The translations under genes were made by a program, and so were the position numbers. From Synergistaceae bacterium (GTDB taxonomy: Bacteria > Synergistota > Synergistia > Synergistales > Aminobacteriaceae): a stretch of DNA of 20,511 bases. Of the stretch, positions 8,401-15,388 are shown in pieces; positions within the stretch are counted from its first letter, which is position 1, and each line of letters opens with the position of its first letter. The notes under the pieces are model-generated. The model was not told the origin of the DNA. It saw only the letters and a list, made by a program, of their open reading frames with translations, and did no database searches. The stretch lies in NCBI GenBank assembly GCA_017455085.1, contig JAFTBT010000048.1, positions 1 through 20,511 on the forward strand, read 5' to 3'.

Positions 8401-10703
8401 TTGATTAATCCGGCAGGAACAACGTTTGCAGGAATGTCATACGATACTCTGGCTTCAAAATCAATGTCGCGAACCTTGCTGACTGTCCACTCCTCGGCAA
8501 GCAGTCTAGGCTGAAGCATTAAGGCATCAAGGATTACGTACACGCCGTTAGTATCGAAATCTGCGTGCATAGTTGCCTTCTTAGCCGGTACAACATCCAC
8601 AGACGCATCTTCGGAAACAACTTTGGTGAAATTATCTGCTCTAGGCCCGATGATTCTGTATTTCCTGCCTATAGACTGGTTGTCATCGTTAAGCGAAATA
8701 TCAAAGCTCGCTACGCCCTTTAACGTAAAACTTCCTCCTACGTTAATAGCGTTGTGTCCGCCTTCATACAGCCTTACATTGTCTGCTACCACAGTTGTCT
8801 TGATTACATTATGAGTAGCCGACTGTTTGTCTATAGTCAAGTCGACAGGGATTGTTAATCCGTTGGCTGCCTCAAGAGTACCGCCGGTAAGCATCAAGCT
8901 GTTGCCTACAGGAATATTAACGCCGGCATCAAGTTTCAGCGTTGCACCGCCGGTAACTTCGATTGCCCTCTCAGAACCAAGATTTGCATCATCGGCAGCA
9001 TTTTCGATAGCCTTCGGGTTGAACGTACCGTCTCCGGAAATCAGGATAGCGTGTACTCCCGAATACGTGGGCTGTGTTGAAGAATCATCTACTTTGTTCG
9101 CATGAAGCACCAGCTTGCTCACAGTCAGCTTGTCGGCTGATGTAAATTTAACAGTCGCAGGCGTAGTCTTCGAACCGTCAGCAGTGAGCGTACCAATGGT
9201 AATATCTCCGCTAATGTGCAGGACACCTACTGTATTGCTTGAGAGGTAAGTACCAGCCACTGAATCGTAGTTGCTGCGAAGGTATACGCCGAGCTCATTC
9301 AAGCCAGATACGGAAGCAAGTTTATCTGCCTCAAGCGAGAGTTCTGCGCCGCCGTAGACATGTACAGCAGAAATATCTGAACTTGCGTTTGCAAACGGCA
9401 GATCATCGAAGCTCTTATTGAGACCTACGATAGAAGCCTTCAGCTCTCCGGTGAAGTCCGCGATGTCCTTGCTTGTTGCGTCAAGCATAAGAGTTCCGTT
9501 TGAAGCAACTACTGTGCCGGTTCCCTTGAGGCATTTGATGGGTTGAGTACCGCTGAATGTCAGAGTTCCGCCATCCCTCACGTCAGCACTTAAGTTGTAG
9601 CCGGATAAATCGATCGTATGTCCTGAGTATAAACTCGTTGAAGTACCGATACCATTTGCAGCAATCTCTGCATCTCCGCTGACTGTCAGACGTACAGCTT
9701 TGTTAGTGTATACAGCTCCACTTGAGCCTACAACTAATTTTGCACCAGCTGCAACAGCAAAATCGATAGAAGCAGGTGTAATCGTACTAGCGCCTGTGAA
9801 TGCAAGCGTACCAGCTTCAACCGTAATCTTCTTCACATCGCTTGATATTACTACATCATAGCTAGCTGTAGGAGTTGCCCTAGTCAGAGTGAGAGTGCCT
9901 GCACCTGTCTTGATTAGATCACCGGAAATTACAGGTCCATCACCCCATTTATTCCTGTTAGCATCAATCGTTACACTAACGTCAGCAGGGATTTCGATCT
10001 TGGCCTTGTTCCGAAGCAGAATCGATAAGTCTCTTCTTGGGGCATTAGTAGTAGTACGACTACCAGCATCTGAAATTGTAGTTGATTTTTCAGGCGATAC
10101 ATTGAGAACCAGCACGCCTTTTTCGCCTGACACTACGATATTCGTGTTTCTGAGCAGCGAAGCGTTATTGATTGTCAGAGCCGCGTTATCAATGCTGAGG
10201 GTGAAATTTTTTGCCGTAGGTAATACATTCAAGTCTAACGTAATCGGTTTATTACCCTGCCATGTAGCATTGTTGTTAATATCCAGTACCCTCGTTCCTT
10301 TCAGCGTAAAATCACCAGAATCTACTTTGATGTTAGGCACTGTTGCGAAATAGCCGTAGCCGCCGAGATCAAGAGTTACCTTTGCGTCAATGCTGATGCC
10401 TAGTACACCAGCAAGACCCTGATTCACGGTGATAGCAGCGTCCTTCGAGATAACTACATCAAGGCTTTTGACCTTTTGGTTCATCTTAACGTTGCCGGGA
10501 TAGTACTCAGTCGTACTCACATCACGCGACACATCAGACGAAAGCAACGCAACATCAGCAGACCAGTTGAGTGCACTTTCCCAGAGATTAGTTCCTGCGT
10601 TCCCTGTCCAGTAAAATCTTGATGGACCTGCTGCCATAGCGGGCATTGCCGCCACAACTACCACAAGCATGGACAGAAGAAGCATACGTAAACTTTTACT
10701 CAA
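5412..10703 (-). CDS. Giant secreted surface protein with beta-helix-like N-region, Ig-like repeats and Synerg-CTERM signal
   Basis: About 1,763 residues. A signal peptide ends near AMPAMA|AG (residue 24). The mature start has the YWTGNAGTNLWESALNWS pattern seen at the beginning of many beta-helical adhesins and passengers. A long repetitive beta-rich region follows (nt ~10600-8500), then a Thr/Pro linker (~8040-8090), beta-sandwich segments with acidic linkers (DDDEAEDD; EEDTDEDEVVD), and three Ig/cadherin-like modules of about 90 residues, two of them nearly identical. The protein ends in SSSGGGC, a hydrophobic helix and RRRRS. I start at TTG 10703 because AAGGAGG lies 9 bases upstream and it gives a clean signal peptide. 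The open frame extends to GTG 10742. Role is probably adhesion or surface structure (inference); no enzymatic domain was recognised. The gene has its own promoter, long leader and terminator. Confidence 0.85.
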   Translation of the reverse strand: MSKSLRMLLLSMLVVVVAAMPAMAAGPSRFYWTGNAGTNLWESALNWSADVALLSSDVSRDVSTTEYYPGNVKMNQKVKSLDVVISKDAAITVNQGLAGVLGISIDAKVTLDLGGYGYFATVPNIKVDSGDFTLKGTRVLDINNNATWQGNKPITLDLNVLPTAKNFTLSIDNAALTINNASLLRNTNIVVSGEKGVLVLNVSPEKSTTISDAGSRTTTNAPRRDLSILLRNKAKIEIPADVSVTIDANRNKWGDGPVISGDLIKTGAGTLTLTRATPTASYDVVISSDVKKITVEAGTLAFTGASTITPASIDFAVAAGAKLVVGSSGAVYTNKAVRLTVSGDAEIAANGIGTSTSLYSGHTIDLSGYNLSADVRDGGTLTFSGTQPIKCLKGTGTVVASNGTLMLDATSKDIADFTGELKASIVGLNKSFDDLPFANASSDISAVHVYGGAELSLEADKLASVSGLNELGVYLRSNYDSVAGTYLSSNTVGVLHISGDITIGTLTADGSKTTPATVKFTSADKLTVSKLVLHANKVDDSSTQPTYSGVHAILISGDGTFNPKAIENAADDANLGSERAIEVTGGATLKLDAGVNIPVGNSLMLTGGTLEAANGLTIPVDLTIDKQSATHNVIKTTVVADNVRLYEGGHNAINVGGSFTLKGVASFDISLNDDNQSIGRKYRIIGPRADNFTKVVSEDASVDVVPAKKATMHADFDTNGVYVILDALMLQPRLLAEEWTVSKVRDIDFEARVSYDIPANVVPAGLINLVSVRVDIAENSFDNAGVTRQAVKGSDGKDLVYISSLKANSRDKEIVLVGTLYADELETKITLGWNKTTLSKDWIAYQKAGITYNGMDVDSRDFVDAETVTMKKFSNPKQETPVTPTPGDGELSEDVTAEDVVPEANVHTVTAGSQDVVLTVTGIRRLLTGSNGFVPVLVNGTYVWMNGYDPATEKFEMLYDGTYRPVSLDVKINGVSVNMASVDIAGSEPITVTIPAAFFTTTLAYTAPQEVVIVGTTANGHTITTEPISVWVKPASGYQAGTIDAGYVGRGTSDTEVTRRVADIPLGGTISFDVTGGTMPDEWLDADGIAAGVISFTVPAGTAAGVYTKTIDVYTAEGGYTYTFSYEVVEGFKINDPDEPYGSIGGLNYEARFTTANAPAGATVEWEFPTNIAWLKSAKSGDVFVVYGQLPAYVDDDEAEDDPNEYTYRVIAIVSGDTVSKDWPISVEEDTDEDEVVDHTHAAGAITFPEGKDIISADSTYSVDITFVEPQTDELEFLSLPYWLKATPKRAVVEDEEVITGYTITYKEGTEVQAGDTGVVRFEDPENGNIISWPVTFNETIQPTPPDAFTLTTDSSVSLTLGTATPPTRTLTLTTANALGTVSYSYTVTPDNGGLTVALSGNQATLTGATAGTYTVVFTATDAARATDNTATATTTVTVSGDVTPGPQPGALVITATPNTLTFAAGSNLVQTVTLEGTVDGVPVEEVIFYESDKAWAVVEENRVMVSTPEESDVITITGTAPDGQSADVTITVTVTGGGEQDTFTLTTDSSVSLTLGTESAYRTTLTLTPANAVGTVSYSYTVTPNDGGLTVALSGNQATLTGVTAGSYTVVFTATDSAGNSATATTTVTVSGGVVDTFRLERRLSSYSFDIYTGMISFDVDAVVRPVNNEGAVTYTTSVSPTNGLAVTVSGNVVILAATSTGTYTITVTGLDTATGLTAETTFTVVVTGGRTISSSGGGCDAGFGALALALAVPLFLRRRRS
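5415..5501 (-). other. Synerg-CTERM-type C-terminal sorting signal (encoded)
   Basis: The final ~29 residues read SSSGGGCDAGFGALALALAV, then PLFLRRRRS: a Gly/Ser-rich stretch with a single cysteine, a transmembrane-like helix and an arginine cluster. This tripartite layout is that of proteobacterial and archaeal sorting tags, and the GGC-(D/N)AGFGALAL form is what I remember of the Synergistetes-specific signal. The cysteine may be the processing or lipidation site (inference). Confidence 0.85.
5805..6080 (-). repeat. Ig-like module repeat, copy 2 (C-terminal)
   Basis: Encodes the module TLTTDSSVSLTLGTESAYR through GNSATATTTVTVSG. It is nearly identical in protein and very similar in DNA to 6381-6663; for example, both contain the GTVSYSYTVTP and GLTVALSGNQATLTG blocks. 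A third, diverged module follows at about 5512-5800. Confidence 0.85.
6381..6663 (-). repeat. Ig-like module repeat, copy 1
   Basis: Partner of 5805-6080. It differs by an insertion near AARATDNTA and by changes around ATPPTRT. The copies are separated by a different ~100-residue domain (6081-6380), so the duplication unit is not simply tandem. Confidence 0.85.
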
Positions 10704-10784
10704 AACCTTTTTCCTCCTTCCAAAATCAAACCATATCCGCACAAGACTCCCTTATTGTCCCGTGCAGACTGCCAACATACGCGC

Positions 10785-10803
10785 GTCCGGTTTCCCTCCG
10801 GAC
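10785..10803 (-). other. Hairpin 3 in the surface-gene leader
   Basis: On the minus strand GTCCGG-AGGGAAA-CCGGAC gives a perfect 6-bp stem with a purine loop containing GGGA. No T-run follows, so it is not an intrinsic terminator. It lies about 80 bases before the TTG start. Confidence 0.6.
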
Positions 10804-10821
10804 AAAATCTAATACCTCTAC

Positions 10822-10844
10822 CGTTATCCTTCCCGCTGATAACG
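10822..10844 (-). other. Hairpin 2 in the surface-gene leader
   Basis: On the minus strand CGTTATC-AGCGGGAAG-GATAACG gives a perfect 7-bp stem with a 9-base purine-rich loop. It overlaps the stop codon of the small leader ORF, so ribosomes finishing that ORF would melt it. Confidence 0.6.
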
Positions 10845-10961
10845 TGCGGCTATCCTCCAGCCATAAGGACACGAAGAAGCCGCGCAGTGCCTGTTCCCTT
10901 CCCTTAAGAGAGCAGACCGCAAACGCAGAATTACTTTCATCATCACCGCAGCGTTACTCAT
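10824..10961 (-). CDS. Small 45-residue leader ORF upstream of the surface protein
   Basis: The ATG at 10961 is preceded by TAAGGAGGTG with about 7 bases between AGGAGG and the start. This is a ten-base match to the complement of the 16S rRNA 3' end, the strongest ribosome binding site in the window. The ORF encodes a basic peptide (MSNAAVMMKVILRLRSALLR, then a Cys/Arg-containing tail) of 45 residues ending at TAA 10824. I recognise no family and no clear membrane segment. It lies about 120 bases before the surface-protein start, in the same inferred transcript. It may be a regulatory leader peptide or a small protein; alternatively only the ribosome binding site matters. Confidence 0.5.
   Translation of the reverse strand: MSNAAVMMKVILRLRSALLREGNRHCAASSCPYGWRIAARYQREG
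10848..10862 (-). other. Hairpin 1 in the surface-gene leader
   Basis: On the minus strand GGCT-GGAGGAT-AGCC gives a 4-bp stem whose loop shows GGAGGA. It is weaker than the other two and lies inside the small ORF. Confidence 0.4.
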
Positions 10962-11102
10962 AGAAGCACCTCCTTAATGAATATACATCCCCGAAGATTT
11001 TTGCTGTCCCAGACGCACCCGGGATGCAGATTGCCAACTTGGCAGAAGATACGCAGAAATTCAGAACAGCTTGTAATGTATGGGTACGCCGTAATGTGGA
11101 AG

Positions 11103-11132
11103 ATTATACACGTAAAAACCCTGAAAACGCAA
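11103..11132 (-). promoter_or_regulatory. Candidate promoter for the leader sORF and surface-protein gene
   Basis: On the minus strand a perfect TATAAT (11103-11108) is preceded at 18 bases by TTGCGT (11127-11132), a three-base match to the -35 consensus. Transcription would start near 11096, giving a leader of about 390 nt before the TTG at 10703. Confidence 0.5.
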
Positions 11133-11215
11133 TACATAAATTTTCCCTGTGCAAGAACCGAGTCCCCTGCAAAAGTCAAGCAGCAGTTATGTTTTCTGAC
11201 TGGAGGCGCATTAAA

Positions 11216-12370
11216 ATGATCATAGGCATTATCGCAGAATTCAATCCTCTTCATACAGGACATTACTCACTAATCACACAGGCTAAAGCTGATTCGGAAG
11301 CATGTGTTGTAGTTCTGTCGTCAAACTTCACACAGAGAGGCAGCCCCGCATTCACGGACAAGTTCACCCGCGCAAAAACGGCACTCTTGGCCGGAGCTGA
11401 CCTAGTGATAGAGCTACCGTTCTTGTTCGCGTGTGCAGCCGGTCATGACTTCGCAAGGGGAGCTGTGAATCTCTTGGCACATTTCGCTGACAGGATAGCT
11501 TTCGGGATGGAGACCCCAGACTTTGACGCGGACAGGGTGATTGCGGCGGAAAGGACTCCGGAGTTTTCGGAGGCTATCAGGGCTGAGCTTCGGCGGGGAG
11601 CTTCGTACGCAAAGGCACATGCTCTTGCACTGGAGGCAGTGTGTCCGGGAGCAGGAGCGTTCATCTCACAGCCTAACAACATGCTTGCGGTGTCCTATAT
11701 GCGCGAAATCATGAGGCATGATTGGCCGTCGGCTGCGCTTGCGCACGGACTCGGTGTCCTGAAGGTGAAACGTGAGGGCAGTTTTTCGAGCAGGGCTGTT
11801 CGTGAGGACTTGGCCGGAAATGCGTGGATGCTGCCGGAGTTTTCCCGGAGGATGCTTGCGGAGTCGGGAGTGTCTGACGAGTCGAGACTGTGGCCGTTGG
11901 TGCAGGGAGTGCTGCTGCGGAGTCGGGCGGAGGAGCTTCGCAAGGTGTGGGGGATTGACGAGGGGATCGAGGGGCTATTCTTGAGGCACTGGAGGGAGGC
12001 GCGGGGACTGGAGGACTTCATAGGAAGGTGCGTGTGTGCGAGGTATACGAGGGCGCATATTCGGAGGAGGCTTGTGTATTTGCTGCTGGGGCTTGACCGC
12101 TGGGAAGTGATGGGCGCAATCAGGGGAGGAGTTCCGTACGCGAGGGTGTTGGGATTCACACAGAAGGGCAGAGAGATTCTCAGGGGGCATTCAGGGATCA
12201 GAGTCATAACGAGATTAACGGAAGCTCAAGGCAGAATCGGGAAATACTTTGCTGATGTGGAGTACAGAGCATCACAGCTGTATGAACTTACACAAAAAAA
12301 TCCGGACTTTCAGCGTGAAAAACAAAAGCCGATCCTGAGCCTTCCCATGTCTGCGGCAGGGGATCCGTAA
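11216..12370 (+). CDS. tmcAL: tRNA(Met) cytidine acetate ligase TmcAL
   Basis: ATP- and acetate-dependent enzyme that makes N4-acetylcytidine at the wobble position of elongator tRNA-Met (family knowledge; B. subtilis YlbM). The 384-residue protein starts MIIGIIAEFNPLHTGHYSLI with the nucleotidyltransferase HTGH motif at 13-16, followed by SSNFTQRGSPAF, KTALLAGADLVIELPFLFA and ISQPNNMLAVSYMREI, all typical of the family. The open frame extends 64 codons upstream to 11024, but that part has no family similarity. GGAGG lies 9 bases before the ATG at 11216, so I use this start. It is a single gene followed by 145 bases before the next; I see no terminator in that gap. Confidence 0.93.
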   Translation: MIIGIIAEFNPLHTGHYSLITQAKADSEACVVVLSSNFTQRGSPAFTDKFTRAKTALLAGADLVIELPFLFACAAGHDFARGAVNLLAHFADRIAFGMETPDFDADRVIAAERTPEFSEAIRAELRRGASYAKAHALALEAVCPGAGAFISQPNNMLAVSYMREIMRHDWPSAALAHGLGVLKVKREGSFSSRAVREDLAGNAWMLPEFSRRMLAESGVSDESRLWPLVQGVLLRSRAEELRKVWGIDEGIEGLFLRHWREARGLEDFIGRCVCARYTRAHIRRRLVYLLLGLDRWEVMGAIRGGVPYARVLGFTQKGREILRGHSGIRVITRLTEAQGRIGKYFADVEYRASQLYELTQKNPDFQREKQKPILSLPMSAAGDP

Positions 12371-12451
12371 GAATGTTGCCAGTATGAGCCTTTTGCTTTT
12401 ACTTTGTGTTGTGGTGATTTGATAGTGTTACTACATTTTTGTTAATGCGGA

Positions 12452-12482
12452 ATGACTAACTGCATATGTATTATACTATATA
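12452..12482 (+). promoter_or_regulatory. Possible promoter of the DUF5693-csaB operon
   Basis: An AT-rich stretch with ATGACT (12452-12457) and overlapping -10-like TATACT (12472-12477) and TATATA (12477-12482). Spacings of 14 and 19 bases bracket the usual 17, so this is a weak call. The surrounding 12371-12515 gap otherwise holds only an AAAGGAG ribosome binding site at an unusually long distance (15 bases) from the next ATG. Confidence 0.3.
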
Positions 12483-12515
12483 GCCATTATCCCAAAGGAG
12501 AGATTATCAATAAAT

Positions 12516-14384
12516 ATGAAGCACAAAATATACATGGTGCTGTTCGCGCTGGCTGTGCTTGCGTGTTCAGCGTGGGGACTCATTCCGAGATACATCCTCG
12601 AAAAGTCCAACAACAACGTCGCGATTCTTGCGGACTATCGGGAAATTTCGACCCTCGCAAAAAATTCTGGCCTCCATGTCGACGAGGCAATAGCCACCCT
12701 CATGAAAAACGGCATGACCGGAATCATGGTAAGTGAATTAATCGGAGACAGCTTACTTCACGGAATAGGCCAAGCCGAAATGAAAGCCAAACCCCGAGAC
12801 AACGAGTCCGCCCTCAGCACCGAAGGCACAATCATATCCATCAACCCATACAGCGAACACAGGGAACTCCTCAACAAATGGCTGCGCTTAAGGTTCGCGA
12901 TCTCAGACGACAGGACCGGTCCGCTCCTCCTCACAATGCCGTCAAACGTCCTCAGGAACTCCGGAACTATTCCCGACATCGACGGCCTCGAAGCGGCAAA
13001 ACGTGCGGGGCTGCACATCTTCTACAGGCCTGCTCCGTCACCGGGACATCTCGCGGACAGAGCTGCACTCATGCTCCGGGAAGTACACGCAAAATATCCG
13101 GTGAGTGTGTTCACGCCGTCAGGGGAATACGTCTCAGGCTATCCGGACGTGAGCAAACTCGCGGGGGTCTCGCGTGAGCTTGGGATACCTGTTGCTGTGG
13201 TGGAGTTCTCGAAGCAATTGGGAGAGCCTCAGCTGAACAGGCAAGTATCACCGTTATTGCTGCCACTACACAGCGTCACGAATGACGAGATGACTTCACG
13301 GAGAATCACACGCACAGCTCTACGTGACAGGCTCATACGCGCGGCGGTGGAGAGAGCCGTGAGATTATTGCTGCTGCGAACTGCTCCGGCTAACACGTCA
13401 AGTTTCAGGTTTTGGGATTTCGCGGAGGAAGTCAGGTTGCTCGGTGAGGAACTCAAGGCGCACGGGTTTGCACTTGCTTGGCCTGACCCGGTATTTGCCC
13501 GCAACGATCTGCACTCCAGCATATTCACGGCGTGGGCTTTGTCTGCGGTGCTGATGCTCTGCGTGTGGAGATACCTCGTTAGGATGGGCATGAACTCGAA
13601 GCACAAAACTATGCTGCTCTTCGCGACGGGAAGTGTAGTGCTTGCTGTGTGTGTGCTGAAGGTGTCTGCTGCGGCGAGGCTTGCGGGTGCGCTGGCTGCT
13701 CCGATGATTGCGGTTGAGGCATCATTGCTCGCGATGGACACCACACGAAAACATCAGGTGCTTTTGGGATTTGGGTTCGCTGTGTGCGCGAGTCTGGCGA
13801 TGGCTTCGTTCTTCAGTGTGAGCGGCTACATGCTGAGGCTGTCGACATTTTCGGGAGTGAGATTGACGCTTGTACTGCCTCCGGTGCTGGTGGTTCTGCA
13901 TGACCTGAAGCGGCGTGTGCATCCTGAGTCGGTGATCGAGTTCCTGAACAGGCCTCCACTGTGGGGAGAGTTGATCATGATCATGATTCTGCTGGGCGGT
14001 GTTGGGCTAATGGTCTTCAGGAGCGGGAATGTTGCGTATACTCCGCCGTTCGAGGAGAAAATCAGGCTGGCTCTTGAGCATTTGCTTGTCGCTCGGCCAA
14101 GAACGAAGGAGGTTTTTGTGGGGTATCCGTGCCTGCTGTTACTGTGCTACTTAGTGAAGAACGGAATGCTTAAGCAGTACAGGGAAGTCCTCAGAATCGG
14201 AGTCGCTGCGGGATTCTCGTCAGTAGTGAACAGCTTCTGCCATTTCCACACACCCCTAACGCTGATTCTCTTGAGGGAGTTTCACGGACTCTGGACGGGG
14301 ATTCTTGTCGGGCTGGTAGTTGTCGGGCTGGTGAAGTTCGTAGTTGTGCCGGTGCTTAAGCTGATACGTCCCATACTCTCATGA
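12516..14384 (+). CDS. DUF5693 family polytopic membrane protein
   Basis: 622 residues. An N-terminal membrane anchor (about 5-23) is followed by a ~310-residue soluble domain, then seven or eight hydrophobic segments at roughly 335-352, 365-383, 387-407, 414-433, 447-463, 485-502, 535-548 and 593-616. Near the C-terminus is NSFCHFHTPLTLILLREFHG, which I remember as conserved in DUF5693 proteins. With the N-terminus inside, the large domain would be extracytoplasmic. The biochemical role is not known to me. Its stop overlaps the csaB start (ATGA), and the DUF5693-csaB pairing suggests a part in making, pyruvylating or exporting a cell-wall polysaccharide (inference). GGAG lies 15 bases from the ATG, which is long; Met7 is an alternative start. 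Confidence 0.82.
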   Translation: MKHKIYMVLFALAVLACSAWGLIPRYILEKSNNNVAILADYREISTLAKNSGLHVDEAIATLMKNGMTGIMVSELIGDSLLHGIGQAEMKAKPRDNESALSTEGTIISINPYSEHRELLNKWLRLRFAISDDRTGPLLLTMPSNVLRNSGTIPDIDGLEAAKRAGLHIFYRPAPSPGHLADRAALMLREVHAKYPVSVFTPSGEYVSGYPDVSKLAGVSRELGIPVAVVEFSKQLGEPQLNRQVSPLLLPLHSVTNDEMTSRRITRTALRDRLIRAAVERAVRLLLLRTAPANTSSFRFWDFAEEVRLLGEELKAHGFALAWPDPVFARNDLHSSIFTAWALSAVLMLCVWRYLVRMGMNSKHKTMLLFATGSVVLAVCVLKVSAAARLAGALAAPMIAVEASLLAMDTTRKHQVLLGFGFAVCASLAMASFFSVSGYMLRLSTFSGVRLTLVLPPVLVVLHDLKRRVHPESVIEFLNRPPLWGELIMIMILLGGVGLMVFRSGNVAYTPPFEEKIRLALEHLLVARPRTKEVFVGYPCLLLLCYLVKNGMLKQYREVLRIGVAAGFSSVVNSFCHFHTPLTLILLREFHGLWTGILVGLVVVGLVKFVVVPVLKLIRPILS

Positions 14385-15376
14385 AGAAATACAAGGCCGC
14401 GATTTTGGGCTATTACGGTTTCGGGAATCTTGGGGATGAGCTTTTGCTGAGTGCCTGCATGGAGATGTTCAGCAGGTGCGGAGTAAGCAGAGAGTCCCTC
14501 GTGATTCTCTCAAACACTCCCGAAGAGATCAGCCGGAATTTTGGTGCTGAATCCGTGAATCGGTGGAGGCTTCGTGAAGTCGTGCGTGCATTCCGGAACA
14601 GCGAGAGTCTTTTGCTCGGCGGAGGGGGACTCTTTCAGGACACAAGCAGCGTGAAGTCCTGCGTATGGTATTGGGGGATAGTGAGGCTTGCGAGACTTTG
14701 CGGGTGTCGTGTGTGGGCGTTGGGGCAGTCTGTCGGGCCGCTGGGGTCTGGAGTGTCGAGAATGCTTGCGGGCGATGCACTGAGGCTGTGTGAAACTCTT
14801 CATGTCCGCGATGAGAAATCATACACACTTGCGGAGAGTCTGGGCTGTAAGAATCTCGTGAAGGGCTGTGATTTGGTTATGACCCTCAAACCGGAGGCGT
14901 ATACTCCCAATCCTGCAACATCCCCCATAAATCCGGAAGCATACCCCTCACGCGAAAAGGGCTATATGCTCGTGAATCTCAGGCCGTGCAAGAATCTCGA
15001 CTCCTTCACAAAAATCATTGCTCCCCACCTGAAAGATTATCGCGTTGTCGGTGCTGCTCTCTCGGATGAAGATGTTAACGCTCTGGGTGTACTTGGCCTG
15101 CGCGAGATCGTGAGGGTCAAAACTTTTCACGATGCCGCAGAATTATGGGCTGGAGCTTCCGGAGCTGTGGGAATGAGGCTGCATTTCGGGGTGCTGTCTA
15201 GAATCTTCGGGACTCCCATCGCTGTGATGCCATATGACACAAAAGTCAGTGAGTTTGCTTCACAGTCAGGAGTGCCGTGTATCGTGAGTGAGTGGCATGA
15301 TCCAGTGATGCCCTTACCAGTTCCGGGATGTGTTGACAAAATCGACAACATATGCCGTGAATTTTTAGCACTGTGA
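14381..15376 (+). CDS. csaB: Polysaccharide pyruvyl transferase CsaB
   Basis: Transfers pyruvate from phosphoenolpyruvate as a ketal onto a sugar of a secondary cell-wall polymer. In characterised systems this modification is what SLH domains bind. The 331-residue protein has AILGYYGFGNLGDELLLSA at the N-terminus, SLLLGGGGLFQDTSS, WALGQSVGPL, LHVRDEKSYTLAESLG and the C-terminal GMRLHFGVLSRIFGTPIAVM with H268, the standard CsaB pattern. The linker around residue 175 has a small PEAY repeat. The start overlaps the DUF5693 stop by 4 bases. In diderm lineages with SLH-type outer-membrane porins, CsaB would support outer-membrane tethering to the wall; no SLH protein is in this window. Confidence 0.92.
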   Translation: MKKYKAAILGYYGFGNLGDELLLSACMEMFSRCGVSRESLVILSNTPEEISRNFGAESVNRWRLREVVRAFRNSESLLLGGGGLFQDTSSVKSCVWYWGIVRLARLCGCRVWALGQSVGPLGSGVSRMLAGDALRLCETLHVRDEKSYTLAESLGCKNLVKGCDLVMTLKPEAYTPNPATSPINPEAYPSREKGYMLVNLRPCKNLDSFTKIIAPHLKDYRVVGAALSDEDVNALGVLGLREIVRVKTFHDAAELWAGASGAVGMRLHFGVLSRIFGTPIAVMPYDTKVSEFASQSGVPCIVSEWHDPVMPLPVPGCVDKIDNICREFLAL

Positions 15377-15388
15377 TAAAATTTTCGC
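15372..15388 (+). promoter_or_regulatory. Possible extended -10 element giving a leaderless transcript
   Basis: TGTGATAAAAT contains TGn followed by TAAAAT, ending 6 bases before the ATG at 15389. A transcript started from it would begin at or next to the ATG. There is no Shine-Dalgarno in this 12-base gap. No good -35 is present, and simple operon read-through with coupling to csaB is the alternative. Confidence 0.3.

Larger units (their letters stand above)
10704..11215. other. Intergenic region between the divergent surface-protein and tmcAL genes
   Basis: These 512 bases hold the minus-strand promoter, leader sORF and hairpins listed separately. On the plus strand I see only the tmcAL ribosome binding site (GGAGG at 11202-11206) and no convincing tmcAL promoter. 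I looked for cobalamin and c-di-GMP riboswitch cores and for tRNA arms and did not recognise any. Open frames here (10977-11219 plus, 10958-11263 minus) have no good start signals. Confidence 0.6.

Noticed and set aside
10752..10778. 8-codon ORF just before the surface-protein start
   Set aside because: It is too short and lacks a properly spaced ribosome binding site.
10743..11096. Cobalamin or c-di-GMP riboswitch in the surface-gene leader
   Set aside because: I looked for the B12-box core and the GEMM conserved segments and found neither, so the leader is described only as hairpins of unknown type.
11024..11215. 64-codon upstream extension of the tmcAL frame
   Set aside because: The family begins at MIIGIIAEFNPLHTGH, GGAGG marks ATG 11216, and the extension resembles no domain.
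10958..11263. 101-codon minus-strand open frame upstream of the surface gene
   Set aside because: It spans the promoter and the start of tmcAL, its start has no ribosome binding site, and the Cys-rich translation has no recognisable pattern. The nested sORF at 10824-10961, in another frame, has the strong signal.
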